In this document: positions 1-14,381 of the stretch, in pieces | How positions within the stretch are numbered: the stretch's first letter is position 1 | Layout of the letters: each line of letters starts with the position of its first letter | Origin: Myxococcales bacterium | GTDB taxonomy: Bacteria; Myxococcota; Polyangia; Nannocystales; Nannocystaceae | NCBI GenBank assembly: GCA_016793465.1 | Contig: JAEUJW010000081.1 | Location: forward strand, 1 to 64,000 | DNA: 64,000 bases | Direction: 5' to 3' | Made by a program: the position numbers and the translations under genes | Notes under the pieces: model-generated | Database searches by the model: none | What the model was told of the DNA's origin: nothing | What the model saw: only the letters and a program-made list of their open reading frames with translations

Positions 1-924
1 CTGGGGGTGGCCCTTGGCCTGACCGATCTTGCCGAGCAGCGCCATGACGTCGTCCGAGGCGACGATCTCTCGCTTGCCCGTCTTCGAGTCGGGGAGCCGC
101 AGCACCTTCTGCCGCCAGTTGACCTGCTCCCAGCGGAGGTCACGGATCTCGTCGCGCCGCATGCCGGTCAGGGACAGCAAGCGGATCGCCCAGACGCCGT
201 CCCGGCCGATGTGCCCCTGGCGACCGGGCGGCGTGCGCTCGGCCGTGTGGAGCACGCCCTCGAGGGCCTCGCGCTCGTCGGGGCTGAGGAAGCGCTCGAC
301 GGCCCGCTCCGCGAAGCGGCTGACGTCCTTCACCGGGTTGGCCCGGCCCTGCAGCTCCGGCAGCCACTTGATCGCCTTCGTGAACAGGCAGCTCAGGACG
401 CAGCGGGCGTAGTTCGCCGCGCACGGCTTCGGCTTCAGCTTGTTGACGAACTGCTGGATCTCGAGCGTGGTGACTTGGTCGAGCGGACGATCGCCGAGCG
501 CCGGGAGGATGTACCGCCGCAAGGAGCTGCGGAAGTGACTCGCCGTTTCTGGCTTTAGGAACATGTCGATATGTTCCTGTTCAAAACGCAAGGCGAACTC
601 GCGGATCGTGAGCGACTTCGGGACGCTGGTCGGCGCGACGGCGGCCGTCTTGGCGGCCGGAGTCGGCTCGCCGGCGCTCGTCGGAGCCTCGCGCCGCGCG
701 AGGATCGCCATGGCCTCCCTGCGCGCTTCATCGACTCCGTACCCCGGGCCGACGAGCCCGAGGCGGTGGCGGTGGTCCTTCCCCTCGGCGTCGCGATACC
801 TGGCGAAGAAGACCTTCTTGCCAGTGGGAAGCACCCGCAGGATGAAACCGGGCAGGGACTCGCAGGTGATCTCGTAGCGGATCGTGCGGGGCTTGGCCTC
901 GCGTACTTGAGCGTTCGTCAGCAT
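1..924 (-). CDS. Tyrosine recombinase / integrase, cut by the window edge
   Basis: Reading from ATG at 924 gives 308 codons that run off the left edge. Residues 1-75 look like the N-terminal arm-type DNA-binding region of phage/island integrases (start MLTNAQVREAKPRTIRYEI). A SAM-like core-binding segment follows (about 115-200). The catalytic domain then begins with LLSLTGMRRDEIRDLRWEQV, which holds the first catalytic Arg of the R-K-H-R-Y set, and the beta-hairpin Lys region (DSKTGKRE). The rest of the active site, including the Tyr, lies outside the window. Such enzymes carry out site-specific integration and excision of genomic islands or prophages. The gene starts about 110 bp from a truncated host gene, as expected for an integrase next to its attachment site. 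Confidence 0.9.
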   Translation of the reverse strand, partial: MLTNAQVREAKPRTIRYEITCESLPGFILRVLPTGKKVFFARYRDAEGKDHRHRLGLVGPGYGVDEARREAMAILARREAPTSAGEPTPAAKTAAVAPTSVPKSLTIREFALRFEQEHIDMFLKPETASHFRSSLRRYILPALGDRPLDQVTTLEIQQFVNKLKPKPCAANYARCVLSCLFTKAIKWLPELQGRANPVKDVSRFAERAVERFLSPDEREALEGVLHTAERTPPGRQGHIGRDGVWAIRLLSLTGMRRDEIRDLRWEQVNWRQKVLRLPDSKTGKREIVASDDVMALLGKIGQAKGHPQ

Positions 925-1060
925 GTTGACCTCCAGACCCACAACCAAATCGAACCAAAACCGCACCAGCTCAAGAGCGAATTTCAGGCTGTCCGAAAGT
1001 ACACATTATCTCAAATTCGAGCAGCCACGGCCATTTTAGACCACATAGCCGTCATTGTCG
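925..1060. other. Probable island/host junction (attachment-site region)
   Basis: This stretch is clearly more AT-rich than the genes around it and separates the integrase start from the abrupt end of an FG-GAP lipoprotein gene. The lipoprotein reading frame breaks off in the middle of an Asp-rich FG-GAP repeat near 1050 and hits TAA at 1036-1038. The recombination point is therefore inferred to lie near 1036-1055. The partner att site is outside the window, so the core repeat cannot be defined. Confidence 0.5.
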
Positions 1061-2775
1061 ACGTCGGCGACGAGCGGGTACTCGTGCAGGGTGCCCGAGG
1101 TGTTGCAGACCTGCAGCAGCACCTCGCCGGTGGTGCCGTCGTAGATGCGCATGTACAGCTCGTCGGCGTAGACGATCTCGGCCTTGCCGTTGCCGTCGAA
1201 GTCGAACACCGTGCTGCCGGTGAACGCCGAGCTGCAGTCCTGGGTCAGGGTGAACCACAGCACGGCGTCGGCGGGCTGCACGGCGGGGTCCATCAGCCTC
1301 TCGCCGCTGAACACGATGTAGCCGAGCGCCCCGGCCACGCCGACGTCGGGGGTGCCGTCGCCGTCGAAGTCGGCGACGGTGGGCGGGCCGCCGCCGTACT
1401 CGAACTGGGCGCCGCACGACTGCACGACCAGCATGCCGTTGTTGAGGTCGAGGTTCTGGCGGATCACCGCGAAGCCGCCGGGGGCGGCGGGGTCGTGGCG
1501 CCAGAGGTGGAGGAAGTGGGTGCCGGTGCCGTGCACGTTGTCGACGACCACGACCTCGGCCTTGCCGTCGCCGTCGAAGTCGGCGACCGCGGGGAACGTG
1601 CCGCCGAGGCCGGTGTCGACGGTCACGGTGCCGTCGATCTCGAGGATGCGCGAGGGCGTGACGATCTCGAGCGCGCCGTCGCCGTCGGCGTCGGCGGCCA
1701 GGGCCTTCTTGTGCCACCACGAGCCGCCGGGGGCGTCGAAGCTGAGCTCGGTGAGGCCGGTCTTGCCGTCGAGCACGGCGCCCTCGAGCAGCACCTCGAC
1801 ATTGCCGTCGCCGTCGAGGTCGGTGAGCGCGGGCATGTCGCAGCCGACCGCCTCGGACGTCCACAGCTCGGCGCCGGCGGCGGTGTAGGCGCGGGCCTTC
1901 AGGGTCGAGGTGCAGGCCACGATCTCGTTGCCGGGCAGGCCGTCGATGTCGCCGCCGGCCAGGCCGCGGCCGCCCCAGATGTCGTCGACCTCGGGCTTGG
2001 TCGACCACTTCTCGACGAGCGCGCCGTCGACGATCGAGACGGCGCGCAGGGTCCCGTGCGCGTTGTAGTCGCCGGCCTCGAACGAGTTGAACACGATCTC
2101 CGGGATGTCGCGCTCGTCGACCTGCATGTCGCAGTTGTCGTCGTCGAGCTGCACGACGATCGGCGGCATCATCACGTCGCCGCCGGTCCACGCGTACTTC
2201 AGCGCCGGCTCGAAGCTGGTCTCGGGGATCACCTCGCACAGCGGCAGGCAGTCGAGGTCGTCGAGGTCGGGCTCGACGCCGTCGGGGCACTGCGGCGGCT
2301 CGGGCAGGCACTTGCCGGTGGCCGGCTGGTTGCCGCCCATGCACAGGTCGCCGCCCATGCTGCCGGGCTCGCCGAGCGTGTATTCGCAGTAGTTGCCGTC
2401 CGGGCACTCGGTGGCGTCGATGCACTCGGCGCCGGGCACCACGCACTGCTGGAACGAGCACACCTCGCCGCCCTGGCAGCAGATGTCCTTGCAGGCCAGC
2501 GCGGCCGGGCAGCAGGCGTCGGCGATGCACTCGCCCTCGGGGCAGGTCGCGGGGCCGCAGGCGCCGCCGGTCGGCTCGGGGCCGGTGGTGTCGGCGGTGC
2601 CGGTGTCGCCGGTGACGGCGCCGGTCGGGTCGTCGCCGGTCGTCGGCGCCGTCGGCGTGGTGATCGACGTCGGGCTGGTCGGCGCCGTCGACGTCGCCGC
2701 GGTGTCCTCGCGGCCGCCGCTGTCGCCGCAGGCGAGGGTGAGCAGGGTGCAGGTGCTGACGAGGCGGCGCGGCAT
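1036..2775 (-). CDS. FG-GAP/VCBS-repeat lipoprotein, apparently 3'-truncated
   Basis: Starting at ATG 2775 gives 579 residues with a short lipoprotein signal peptide and lipobox LTLAC (Cys16). A Thr/Pro/Asp-rich linker follows, then a Cys-rich segment (about 60-160). After that come repeated calcium-binding motifs of the FG-GAP beta-propeller type: DLDGDGNVEV, DADGDGALEI, DFDGDGKAEV, DFDGDGTPDV and DFDGNGKAEI. The protein stops at DVDNDGYVV, inside another repeat. Myxobacterial relatives normally continue with a further propeller blade and a conserved Trp/Asn/His-rich C-terminus, which is missing here. It is likely exposed on the cell surface. The longer upstream reading frame is rejected because it would bury the signal peptide. 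Confidence 0.8.
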   Translation of the reverse strand: MPRRLVSTCTLLTLACGDSGGREDTAATSTAPTSPTSITTPTAPTTGDDPTGAVTGDTGTADTTGPEPTGGACGPATCPEGECIADACCPAALACKDICCQGGEVCSFQQCVVPGAECIDATECPDGNYCEYTLGEPGSMGGDLCMGGNQPATGKCLPEPPQCPDGVEPDLDDLDCLPLCEVIPETSFEPALKYAWTGGDVMMPPIVVQLDDDNCDMQVDERDIPEIVFNSFEAGDYNAHGTLRAVSIVDGALVEKWSTKPEVDDIWGGRGLAGGDIDGLPGNEIVACTSTLKARAYTAAGAELWTSEAVGCDMPALTDLDGDGNVEVLLEGAVLDGKTGLTELSFDAPGGSWWHKKALAADADGDGALEIVTPSRILEIDGTVTVDTGLGGTFPAVADFDGDGKAEVVVVDNVHGTGTHFLHLWRHDPAAPGGFAVIRQNLDLNNGMLVVQSCGAQFEYGGGPPTVADFDGDGTPDVGVAGALGYIVFSGERLMDPAVQPADAVLWFTLTQDCSSAFTGSTVFDFDGNGKAEIVYADELYMRIYDGTTGEVLLQVCNTSGTLHEYPLVADVDNDGYVV

Positions 2776-3141
2776 CCCCGGATGAGAGCACCCTGCGCAG
2801 TGGCTGCCAAGCGACGAGCGGCGGGCACGGCGCCGCGTCGCGGCGGTGCGGGCGCTGGATCCTCCCGCGTGTGACCCGCGGCTGAAGGCGCCTTCACTTA
2901 TTCGCGCTATTGCGCGCATTCGACGACGTGTGCAAGGGATTGCCGGTGGACGGCGAACGCCGCGAAACGTCGTGCCGCACGCGGGCAGCCCGCGCGCGCC
3001 GCGGCGCGGTCGATCGATCGGCCGCGGGTCGGAAATGCCCGTCACGGACGTCGGCGCCGCCGCGTGTGCGAAGAGTGACATCGCGTTGCCTGTACATGCA
3101 GGCATCGCGGGCCTTCATCGCCGAAGGGCGCTTCGCCTACC
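2776..3141. other. Divergent intergenic region, no gene seen
   Basis: This 366-bp gap separates two divergently transcribed lipoprotein genes, so it must carry both promoters, but no convincing -35/-10 pair is visible. An interrupted inverted repeat (TGCCTG-TACATG-CAGGCA) at 3087-3104 lies about 40 bp before the rightward start codon and could be an operator. Confidence 0.35.
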
Positions 3142-5565
3142 ATGCGCGCGATGCATCGACATGATTTGCGTATCGCCTCTCTCTTCGTGGTCCTCGCCGC
3201 GTGTCCTGGTGACCCGGCGGTCGAGACCGACTCCGGCTCGTCCTCAGGGTCCAGCTCGAGCACGACCGACGACGCCACGAGCAAGCCCCCGACCACCACC
3301 ACGCCCGAGACGACCGAGCCGACGACCGCGCCGACGAGCGCGCCGACGAGCGAGCCGACGAGCGAGCCGACGACCGTGACCACGGTCGACGACACCGGCA
3401 CCTCGACGACGACCGGCGACACCTCGACCGGCACCACCGCCGCGACGACCGGCACCACCGCCGACACGACGACCGATCCGGTGCTCTGCGGCAACGGCGC
3501 GCTCGACCCCGGCGAGTCGTGCGACGCTGACCTGCTCAACGACGAGACCTGCATGAGCCAGGGCTTCGACGCCGGCGAGCTGGCCTGCGCGCCCGACTGC
3601 ACCTACGACATCACCGGCTGCACGTTGTTCACCTGCGGCAACGACGGCATCGAGGGCAACGAGGTGTGCGACGGCAGCGAGCTCGGCGGCGAGGACTGCG
3701 TGACGCAGGGCTTCGCGGGCGGCGAGCTGGCGTGCGCGGCGAACTGCGGCGAGTTCGACACCTCGGGCTGCTTCGTGTGCGGCAACGACCTGATCGACGG
3801 CGGCGACGTGTGCGACGGCGCCGACCTCGGCGGGGCGGACTGCGTGTCGCAGGGCTTCGACGACGGCATCCTCGCCTGCGCGGTCGACTGCAGCGGGTAC
3901 GACGTCGCCGGCTGCTTCTCTTGCGGCAACAACGCCGTCGAGGGCCCCGAGGCGTGCGACGGCAGCGACCTGAACGGCGAGACCTGCGAGTCCAAGGGGT
4001 TCTTCAGCGGCGACCTGGCCTGCCAGAACGACTGCGTCGACTTCGACACGGCCGCCTGCTCCAACTGCGGCAACAACACCGTCGAGGCGCCCGAGGTGTG
4101 CGACGGCGACGCGCTGGGCAGCGCCAAGTGCAGCGACCAGGGCCTCGAGTACGGCTTCCTGTGCTGCGACGACAGCTGCGGCGGCGACTTCTCGCACTGC
4201 CTCGACGAGCTGCTGGAGAGCGAGCCGAACGACGACGGCACGCCGGCGGTCGGCGTCAACGACTTCCTCGCGGCCAACGCCGACGGCCCGATCACCGCCA
4301 GCACCGTCGTCGTCGGGGCGATCACCCCGGCCGGCGACGACGACTACTACGCGGTCACCAACAACGCCAACGTGCCCGCCGTGCTCAGCGCGGAGACCTG
4401 GGGCGCGATGGGCCCGGGCACCTGCGCGTTCAACGACACGACCCAGGACACGCGCATCGACGTCCGCGACGCCAACAACGTCGTGATCGTCACCGACGAC
4501 GACGCCGGCATCGGCTACTGCTCGCGCGTCGCCAACGTGGTCGTCAACCCGGGCGTCACCGTCTACGTGCGCGCCTACGACCGCGAGGACAACAGCGTCA
4601 TCGCCAAGTACAGCATGGGCATCGACCTGCGGCCGATCACCTGCGGCGACGGCTTCCTCGGCACCAGCGAGCAGTGCGACGACAACAACCTGACCGACGG
4701 CGACGGCTGCAGCGCGACCTGCACGGTCGACGGCCCGAACGCCGAGGTCGAGCCCAACGCCACCATCGCCGAGGCCGACGCCAACGGCCTGGTGTCGACC
4801 GGCAACACCCGCTTCCGCGGCGCCGTGGCGGCCAACAACGACGTCGACCGCTTCCGCCTCGACGTGGCCCAGCCCGGGTTCTTCCGCCTCGAGACCTTCA
4901 CCAAGACCAACGACTGCATCGGCACCACCAGCAACCCGGTCCCGCTGGTGCGGGTGATCAACAGCAGCAACGCGACCGTGATCTCCGACACCGTCGGCTC
5001 GGGCATCCAGGGCTGCGGCGCGCTGGTGTTCCCGCTGCCGGCCGGCACCTTCTACGTGCAGGTCGAGGAGAACGGGCAGAACGCGGTGGTCCCGCTGTAC
5101 CAGCTCGACACCAAGCTGCTGACGGTCGCGGCCGGCGAGTCCGAGCCCAACGACAACCTCGCGCAGGCCGACACCACCCTGCAGGGCGGCACCGACGTGC
5201 TGGTGCTCGGCGATCACCCGATCGGCGACACCGACTGGCACGCGGTCACCGTGCCCGGCTGCGGCGGCTCGCTGCGCCTCGAGATCATCGAGGGCGACCG
5301 CGCGGTCGAGACCTGCGAGAGCAACGGCATCGACTCGCAGATCTTCCTGTACGACAGCAACGGCAAGCTGCTCGACCAGGACGACGACAACGGCCGCGGC
5401 TTCTGCTCGGCCATCGACGGCACCGGCTCGGTGCCGCTGCACTCGGGCGCGCACAACCTGGCCCCGGGCACCTACTACGTGCAGGTCAACCAGTCGACCG
5501 CCGCGGGCTCGGACAACGCCAAGACGTTCGCCTACCGCCTGGTCGCCACGGTCCGCACGCCGTGA
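3142..5565 (+). CDS. Cys-repeat and pre-peptidase-domain lipoprotein
   Basis: The 807-residue protein starts with a lipoprotein signal (FVVLAAC) followed by an 85-residue Thr/Ser/Pro stalk. Five or so repeats of the form CGN...E.CDG..L....C...GF..G.LAC...C come next (about 113-350); these are the disulfide-rich repeats common in myxobacterial surface proteins. The second half alternates PPC-like beta-sandwich domains (ESEPNDDG, EVEPNATI, ESEPNDNL starts) with one DUF4215-type repeat (CGDGFLGTSEQCDDNNLTDG). The ATG at 3142 and another at 3151 are both usable; a purine-rich GAAGGG at about 3122 lies upstream. No catalytic domain is visible, so a structural or adhesive surface role is inferred. 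Confidence 0.8.
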   Translation: MRAMHRHDLRIASLFVVLAACPGDPAVETDSGSSSGSSSSTTDDATSKPPTTTTPETTEPTTAPTSAPTSEPTSEPTTVTTVDDTGTSTTTGDTSTGTTAATTGTTADTTTDPVLCGNGALDPGESCDADLLNDETCMSQGFDAGELACAPDCTYDITGCTLFTCGNDGIEGNEVCDGSELGGEDCVTQGFAGGELACAANCGEFDTSGCFVCGNDLIDGGDVCDGADLGGADCVSQGFDDGILACAVDCSGYDVAGCFSCGNNAVEGPEACDGSDLNGETCESKGFFSGDLACQNDCVDFDTAACSNCGNNTVEAPEVCDGDALGSAKCSDQGLEYGFLCCDDSCGGDFSHCLDELLESEPNDDGTPAVGVNDFLAANADGPITASTVVVGAITPAGDDDYYAVTNNANVPAVLSAETWGAMGPGTCAFNDTTQDTRIDVRDANNVVIVTDDDAGIGYCSRVANVVVNPGVTVYVRAYDREDNSVIAKYSMGIDLRPITCGDGFLGTSEQCDDNNLTDGDGCSATCTVDGPNAEVEPNATIAEADANGLVSTGNTRFRGAVAANNDVDRFRLDVAQPGFFRLETFTKTNDCIGTTSNPVPLVRVINSSNATVISDTVGSGIQGCGALVFPLPAGTFYVQVEENGQNAVVPLYQLDTKLLTVAAGESEPNDNLAQADTTLQGGTDVLVLGDHPIGDTDWHAVTVPGCGGSLRLEIIEGDRAVETCESNGIDSQIFLYDSNGKLLDQDDDNGRGFCSAIDGTGSVPLHSGAHNLAPGTYYVQVNQSTAAGSDNAKTFAYRLVATVRTP

Positions 5566-5572
5566 TCACGAC

Positions 5573-5635
5573 GGCCCCGGTCCGCCGCGCGGCGGACCGG
5601 GCCGCCGCGCGCAGGGCCTCGCGTGGGCCCTTTTT
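5573..5635 (+). terminator. Double hairpin with T-tract
   Basis: Just after the lipoprotein stop there is a strong inverted repeat (arms 5573-5586 and 5591-5603). A second hairpin follows (AGGGCC 5613-5618 with GGCCCT 5626-5631) and runs straight into TTTTT (5631-5635). The second hairpin fits an intrinsic terminator on the plus strand. Confidence 0.75.
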
Positions 5636-5687
5636 CGTGCGCGGGGTTCGCGGGCGCGGGGCGGCGCGGCGCGTGTATGCTGGCCGC

Positions 5688-6302
5688 GTGAAGCTCAACC
5701 AGGTCACGGTCCCGGCCACCGATCTCGCGGCCTCGGTCGCGTTCTACCGGCAGCTCGGCCTGCTGCTGATCGTGCGCAACGAGCACTACGCCCGCTTCGA
5801 GCTGCCCGCGGGCGAGGCGACCTTCTCGCTGCACCTCGCCGAGCAGGTCGCCCGCGGCGACGCGCCGGTGATCTACTTCGAGTGCGACGTCGACGCCGAG
5901 TTCGCCCGCCTGTCGGCGCTGGGGGTCCGCTTCGAGGCCGCGCCGGTCGACCAGCCGTGGCTGTGGCGGGAGGCCGACCTGCGAGATCCCGCGGGCAACC
6001 TGCTGAAGCTGTACGCCGCCGGCGACGCGCGCAAGCATCCGCCGTGGCGGCTGCCGGCCGCCGCCGGCGAGCGCGCGCTGCACGTGGTGATCGCCGGCGA
6101 CGCGCTCCTGCTGGTGCGCCGCGCGGGCGCCGACTGGCGCGCGCTGCAGGCCGAGTTCCCCGGCTACACGACGTCGCTGGGGCCGTTCGACGGCCACGCG
6201 TTGATGCAGGCGGTCGAGCACGAGTGGCCCGCGGTGTTCGCCGCGCGGGCCGCCGACATCGCCGCGTTCGCCGCCGGCGACGGGTCGCAGCTCGCGCTCT
6301 GA
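5688..6302 (+). CDS. VOC-family (glyoxalase-like) protein with a C-terminal extension
   Basis: From GTG 5688 the product has 204 residues. Residues 1-115 match the vicinal oxygen chelate fold: MKLNQVTVPATDLAASVAFY at the start, FELPAGEATFSLHLAE in the middle and LRDPAGNLLKLY at the end. These proteins use a metal or hydrophobic cup for dioxygenases, glyoxalases or drug-binding proteins, and the substrate cannot be told here. Residues 116-204 are not part of the VOC fold and contain a second alpha/beta-looking unit of unknown kind (ALHVVIAGDALLLVRRAGAD). The gene sits alone between a terminator and the large kinase gene. GTG is chosen because the VOC motif starts immediately after it. Confidence 0.75.
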   Translation: MKLNQVTVPATDLAASVAFYRQLGLLLIVRNEHYARFELPAGEATFSLHLAEQVARGDAPVIYFECDVDAEFARLSALGVRFEAAPVDQPWLWREADLRDPAGNLLKLYAAGDARKHPPWRLPAAAGERALHVVIAGDALLLVRRAGADWRALQAEFPGYTTSLGPFDGHALMQAVEHEWPAVFAARAADIAAFAAGDGSQLAL

Positions 6303-6480
6303 CGGCGCGCCGTCGCGGCGTTGCGGTGGCCGGACGCAGGACCCCGCGACCGGCTCCGCGTGCACGCGAGGGGCTCGCGGACCTGCAGCCGCGCGCGCCG
6401 CGGCGGCCGCGGGCCGCGCGTTCGCGGTCGTGGGCCGCCGCCGCGCCGCGGGTGTACGCTGTCCGGTGCGGCGGAGGTCG

Positions 6481-11595
<5,115 letters not shown>

Positions 11596-11628
11596 CACGG
11601 GCGCGCCCCCTCGTGCTTGCATGGTGCG

Positions 11629-12906
11629 ATGGCCAGAGCACCCCTCATGCACGTGGACAGGCTCGCCGCCCTCGGCGACCCGGGCGACGCGACCTCCGAC
11701 CGGGCCGAGCTGCTGCGGGCGACGCCCGCGATCGCCGGCGCGATCGACCTCGCCGGCGACCTCGAGCTGGCGTACGCGATCCCGTTCGACCGCTCGCGCG
11801 TCGAGCTCACCGCCCGCGTGCGCGGGCTGGTGGTCTGGCGCGCGACGCTCGACGAGGGCCTGCCGACCGCCCGCCTGCGCGGCAACCACGGCGTCGTCAA
11901 GGCCGACATCGCCGTCGCCGTCGACCTGCGCGCCGGCGAGATCCGCGTGCACGGCGACGTCTGCCCCGCCGACGCCGCGCTGCGGGCGTTCCACACCGTC
12001 GCCTTCGACGACGAGCTGGCGTGCGCGTTCAGCCCGAGCCTCGGCGAGGTCGACGGCAAGGTCGCCGCGCACGCGCCGGTCGTGCGGGACCCCGAGCTCG
12101 GCGCCTCCGAGTCGGTGGTGCCGACCATCACCCGCATCCCCGTCGACCTGCAGCGGCGGGTCGGCACCCCGGTCGGCAACATCGTCAAGCAGCGGCTGTT
12201 TTCCGCCAGCCCCGACTTCGTGTTCAACGTGTGCTTCGCGGTCGGGCCGTTCGGGCTGTTCACGCCGGGGAGCTACGGCGACCCGACGTCGCCGTGGTTC
12301 AACGTGTTCGTCGGCTACTACCAGATCGACGCGCCGCGCGCGAGCGGCTGGACCCGCCCGTTCGGCTACGACCCGGGCAGCAGCGCGGCGCCGATCGTGT
12401 TCGACGAGCTGCTCACCCTCGGCAAGGCCGACTGGAACTACTTCTCGAACTGGATGTACGGGGTGCCGCTGGCCAGCGTCACGCCGTACGACGCGCCGGA
12501 CCCCGGGGTCAAGGCGAGCTACCTCGGCCGCGAGGCCGTCGGCGCGCGCAGCTTCGACGTCGTCGACCTCGACGGCTTCACGGCGGTCAGCGCCTACCAG
12601 TCGACCGCCGCCGGCGCGGACTCCCTCGAGGACAACGTGCCGGTCCTGACCCGCCTGTGGCGCCACACCTACGGCATGCCCGGCTCCGTCGCCGGGCACC
12701 CGGTCAGCTTCGTGCCGACGACGATGCACGCCCGCTTCTACATGACCCACTTCGCCAGCGCCGACGCGTTCCACACCTGCCTGTTCGGCGGCACCGTCAA
12801 CGCGGCCTTCGCCGGCCCGGCCAACGACCGCCTGCTCGCCGAGCAGCTGGCCGCCTGCGCGGCGGTGCTGCGCCAGCACTACCCGCGCCTCGGCTTCCCG
12901 CGGTGA
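11629..12906 (+). CDS. Hypothetical protein, about 425 residues
   Basis: The product has no signal peptide and no motif I recognise. It looks soluble and globular, with many Asp/Gly/Val residues and conserved-looking aromatic stretches (DFVFNVCFAVGPFGLFTPG, WFNVFVGYYQID, WNYFSNWMYGVPL). It starts 33 bp after the large kinase stop, so the two could be co-transcribed. Three in-frame ATGs (11617, 11629, 11647) could serve as start; 11629 is a compromise. It ends 24 bp from the convergent nitroreductase gene. Confidence 0.6.
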   Translation: MARAPLMHVDRLAALGDPGDATSDRAELLRATPAIAGAIDLAGDLELAYAIPFDRSRVELTARVRGLVVWRATLDEGLPTARLRGNHGVVKADIAVAVDLRAGEIRVHGDVCPADAALRAFHTVAFDDELACAFSPSLGEVDGKVAAHAPVVRDPELGASESVVPTITRIPVDLQRRVGTPVGNIVKQRLFSASPDFVFNVCFAVGPFGLFTPGSYGDPTSPWFNVFVGYYQIDAPRASGWTRPFGYDPGSSAAPIVFDELLTLGKADWNYFSNWMYGVPLASVTPYDAPDPGVKASYLGREAVGARSFDVVDLDGFTAVSAYQSTAAGADSLEDNVPVLTRLWRHTYGMPGSVAGHPVSFVPTTMHARFYMTHFASADAFHTCLFGGTVNAAFAGPANDRLLAEQLAACAAVLRQHYPRLGFPR

Positions 12907-12930
12907 CGACGACGGGCGAGGGCGCGGCGC

Positions 12931-13644
12931 TCACGGGTCCGCGCTCGTCGTCCGCGGCGCGACGGGCGGCCCGGGCGACACGTGCCACGCGGAGACCTCG
13001 GCGAGCGGTCGACGCCGGAGATCCGGGACCGTCGCGTCGGGTGCCGGGTAGCCGACGGGGAACAGGATGAACGGGCGCTCGTTCGCCGGCCGTCCGAGGA
13101 TCCTGCCGAGGAATTTCATCGGGCTCGGAGTGTGCGTGAGCGTCGACAGGCCCATGCGGTGCAGGGCGGCGATGAACAGGCCGCAGGCGATGCCCACGCT
13201 CTCCTTCACGTAGTAGTTCTTGTGGGTCGAGCCGTCGGCGCCCACCCCGTGGACCTGCTCGAACACCGCGACGAGCCAGGGGACGCGCTCGAGGAACGGC
13301 TTTTGCCAGGTGGTGCCGAGCGGCGCGAGGGCCTCGAGCCACTCGGGCGTCATGCGGCCGCCCTCGTAGGACTCGCGCTCCTCGGCCTCGGCCGCGACGC
13401 GCAGCGCGTGCTTGAGGGCGGGGTCCGCCACGGCGACGAACCGCCACGGCTGCCGGTGCGCGCCCGACGGCGCCGTCGAGGCGCAGCGGATGGCGAGCTC
13501 GATCGCCTCGCGCGGGACTGGTTCGTCGGAGAAGAACCGACAGCTCCGGCGCTGCTCGAGCTCCGCGAGCAGCGCGCGTCCGCGGGCGAGCGCCTCGTCC
13601 GCGGCGACGCGAGCCGGTCGGTAGGGGATGTGCGGGTGGGTCAT
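12931..13644 (-). CDS. Nitroreductase-family protein
   Basis: From ATG 13644 the product has 237 residues. It shows the nitroreductase-fold flavin signature: LLAELEQRRSCRFFSDEPVP near the N-terminus (FMN phosphate-binding Arg-Arg-Ser), CASTAPSGAHRQPWRFVAV, and later GLFIAALHRMGLSTLTHTPS and RPFILFPVGYPA. Family members bind FMN and use NAD(P)H to reduce nitro groups, quinones or halogenated aromatics; the iodotyrosine-deiodinase-like branch is the closest in feel. A much longer upstream reading frame is ignored because the family start coincides with this ATG. Confidence 0.85.
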   Translation of the reverse strand: MTHPHIPYRPARVAADEALARGRALLAELEQRRSCRFFSDEPVPREAIELAIRCASTAPSGAHRQPWRFVAVADPALKHALRVAAEAEERESYEGGRMTPEWLEALAPLGTTWQKPFLERVPWLVAVFEQVHGVGADGSTHKNYYVKESVGIACGLFIAALHRMGLSTLTHTPSPMKFLGRILGRPANERPFILFPVGYPAPDATVPDLRRRPLAEVSAWHVSPGPPVAPRTTSADP

Positions 13645-13812
13645 CGACCGGACGATGCCCGGCCGGCGAGAGGTCCGCCAGCCTCGCGCGCCCGGCCCGG
13701 GGCCTTCGTCACGCCCGTCGAATGTCCGACTCGCCGGGTCCTGGACCCTGTACGGTACCTCCGCACCCGATCGAGCGCTCAACCCACCGAGCCGTAGCAC
13801 CGCAGGAGCGTC

Positions 13813-14205
13813 ATGATGAGCACAGAGCTGTGGACTTTGATCGGCGCGGTCGTCCTCGGCCTCGTCCATGTCAGCGCCGCGAGCATGACCTTCAAGGCCG
13901 AGGTCGGCAACGCGTACACCGTCGGCGCCCGCGACGAGGAGCGTCGCCCGTCCGGGGTCGCCGGCCGCCTCGATCGGGCGCTACGCAACTTCAACGAGAC
14001 GTTCCCGCTGTTCGCGGCGGTCATCCTGATGGTCCATGCGACCGGATGCGCCGGCGAGTGGAGCTGGGTCGGCGCGCTCCTCTACCTCGGCGGCCGCGCC
14101 CTGTACCTCCCGGCGTACGCCTCCGGCCTCCCGTGGGTACGGACGGTCTGCTGGAACGTCGCCACCCTCGGGCTCGTGCTCGTGCTCGTGCAGCTCGTCC
14201 GGTGA
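13813..14205 (+). CDS. MAPEG-family small membrane protein
   Basis: The 130-residue product has four predicted membrane segments: about 6-25, 60-77, 85-103 and 110-129. The pattern LFAAVILMVHATG followed by LYLGGRALYLPAYASGLPWVR is characteristic of the MAPEG family (membrane-associated eicosanoid/glutathione metabolism). The bacterial members are mostly uncharacterised. AGGAG at 13803-13807 fits either ATG (13813 or 13816). Confidence 0.85.
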   Translation: MMSTELWTLIGAVVLGLVHVSAASMTFKAEVGNAYTVGARDEERRPSGVAGRLDRALRNFNETFPLFAAVILMVHATGCAGEWSWVGALLYLGGRALYLPAYASGLPWVRTVCWNVATLGLVLVLVQLVR

Positions 14206-14381
14206 CGCGGTGGCCGCGAAGCGCCGCCGCTCCGCGGGCGACTTCGGCACCCGGTCGACGGCGGGTCAGGTAGGTCCGACTCGCCCTCCCGGACGCTTTT
14301 CGAGCGAGGCGCCGCGCGAGCGGCACGCGCACCTCCGCGGCCCTCGACCCGCGGCCGGCTCCGGTCCATAGTTGCCGGCCC

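Noticed and set aside
571..2874. Very long rightward ORF through the integrase and lipoprotein
   Set aside because: It is a shadow frame in GC-rich DNA; real motifs are on the other strand.
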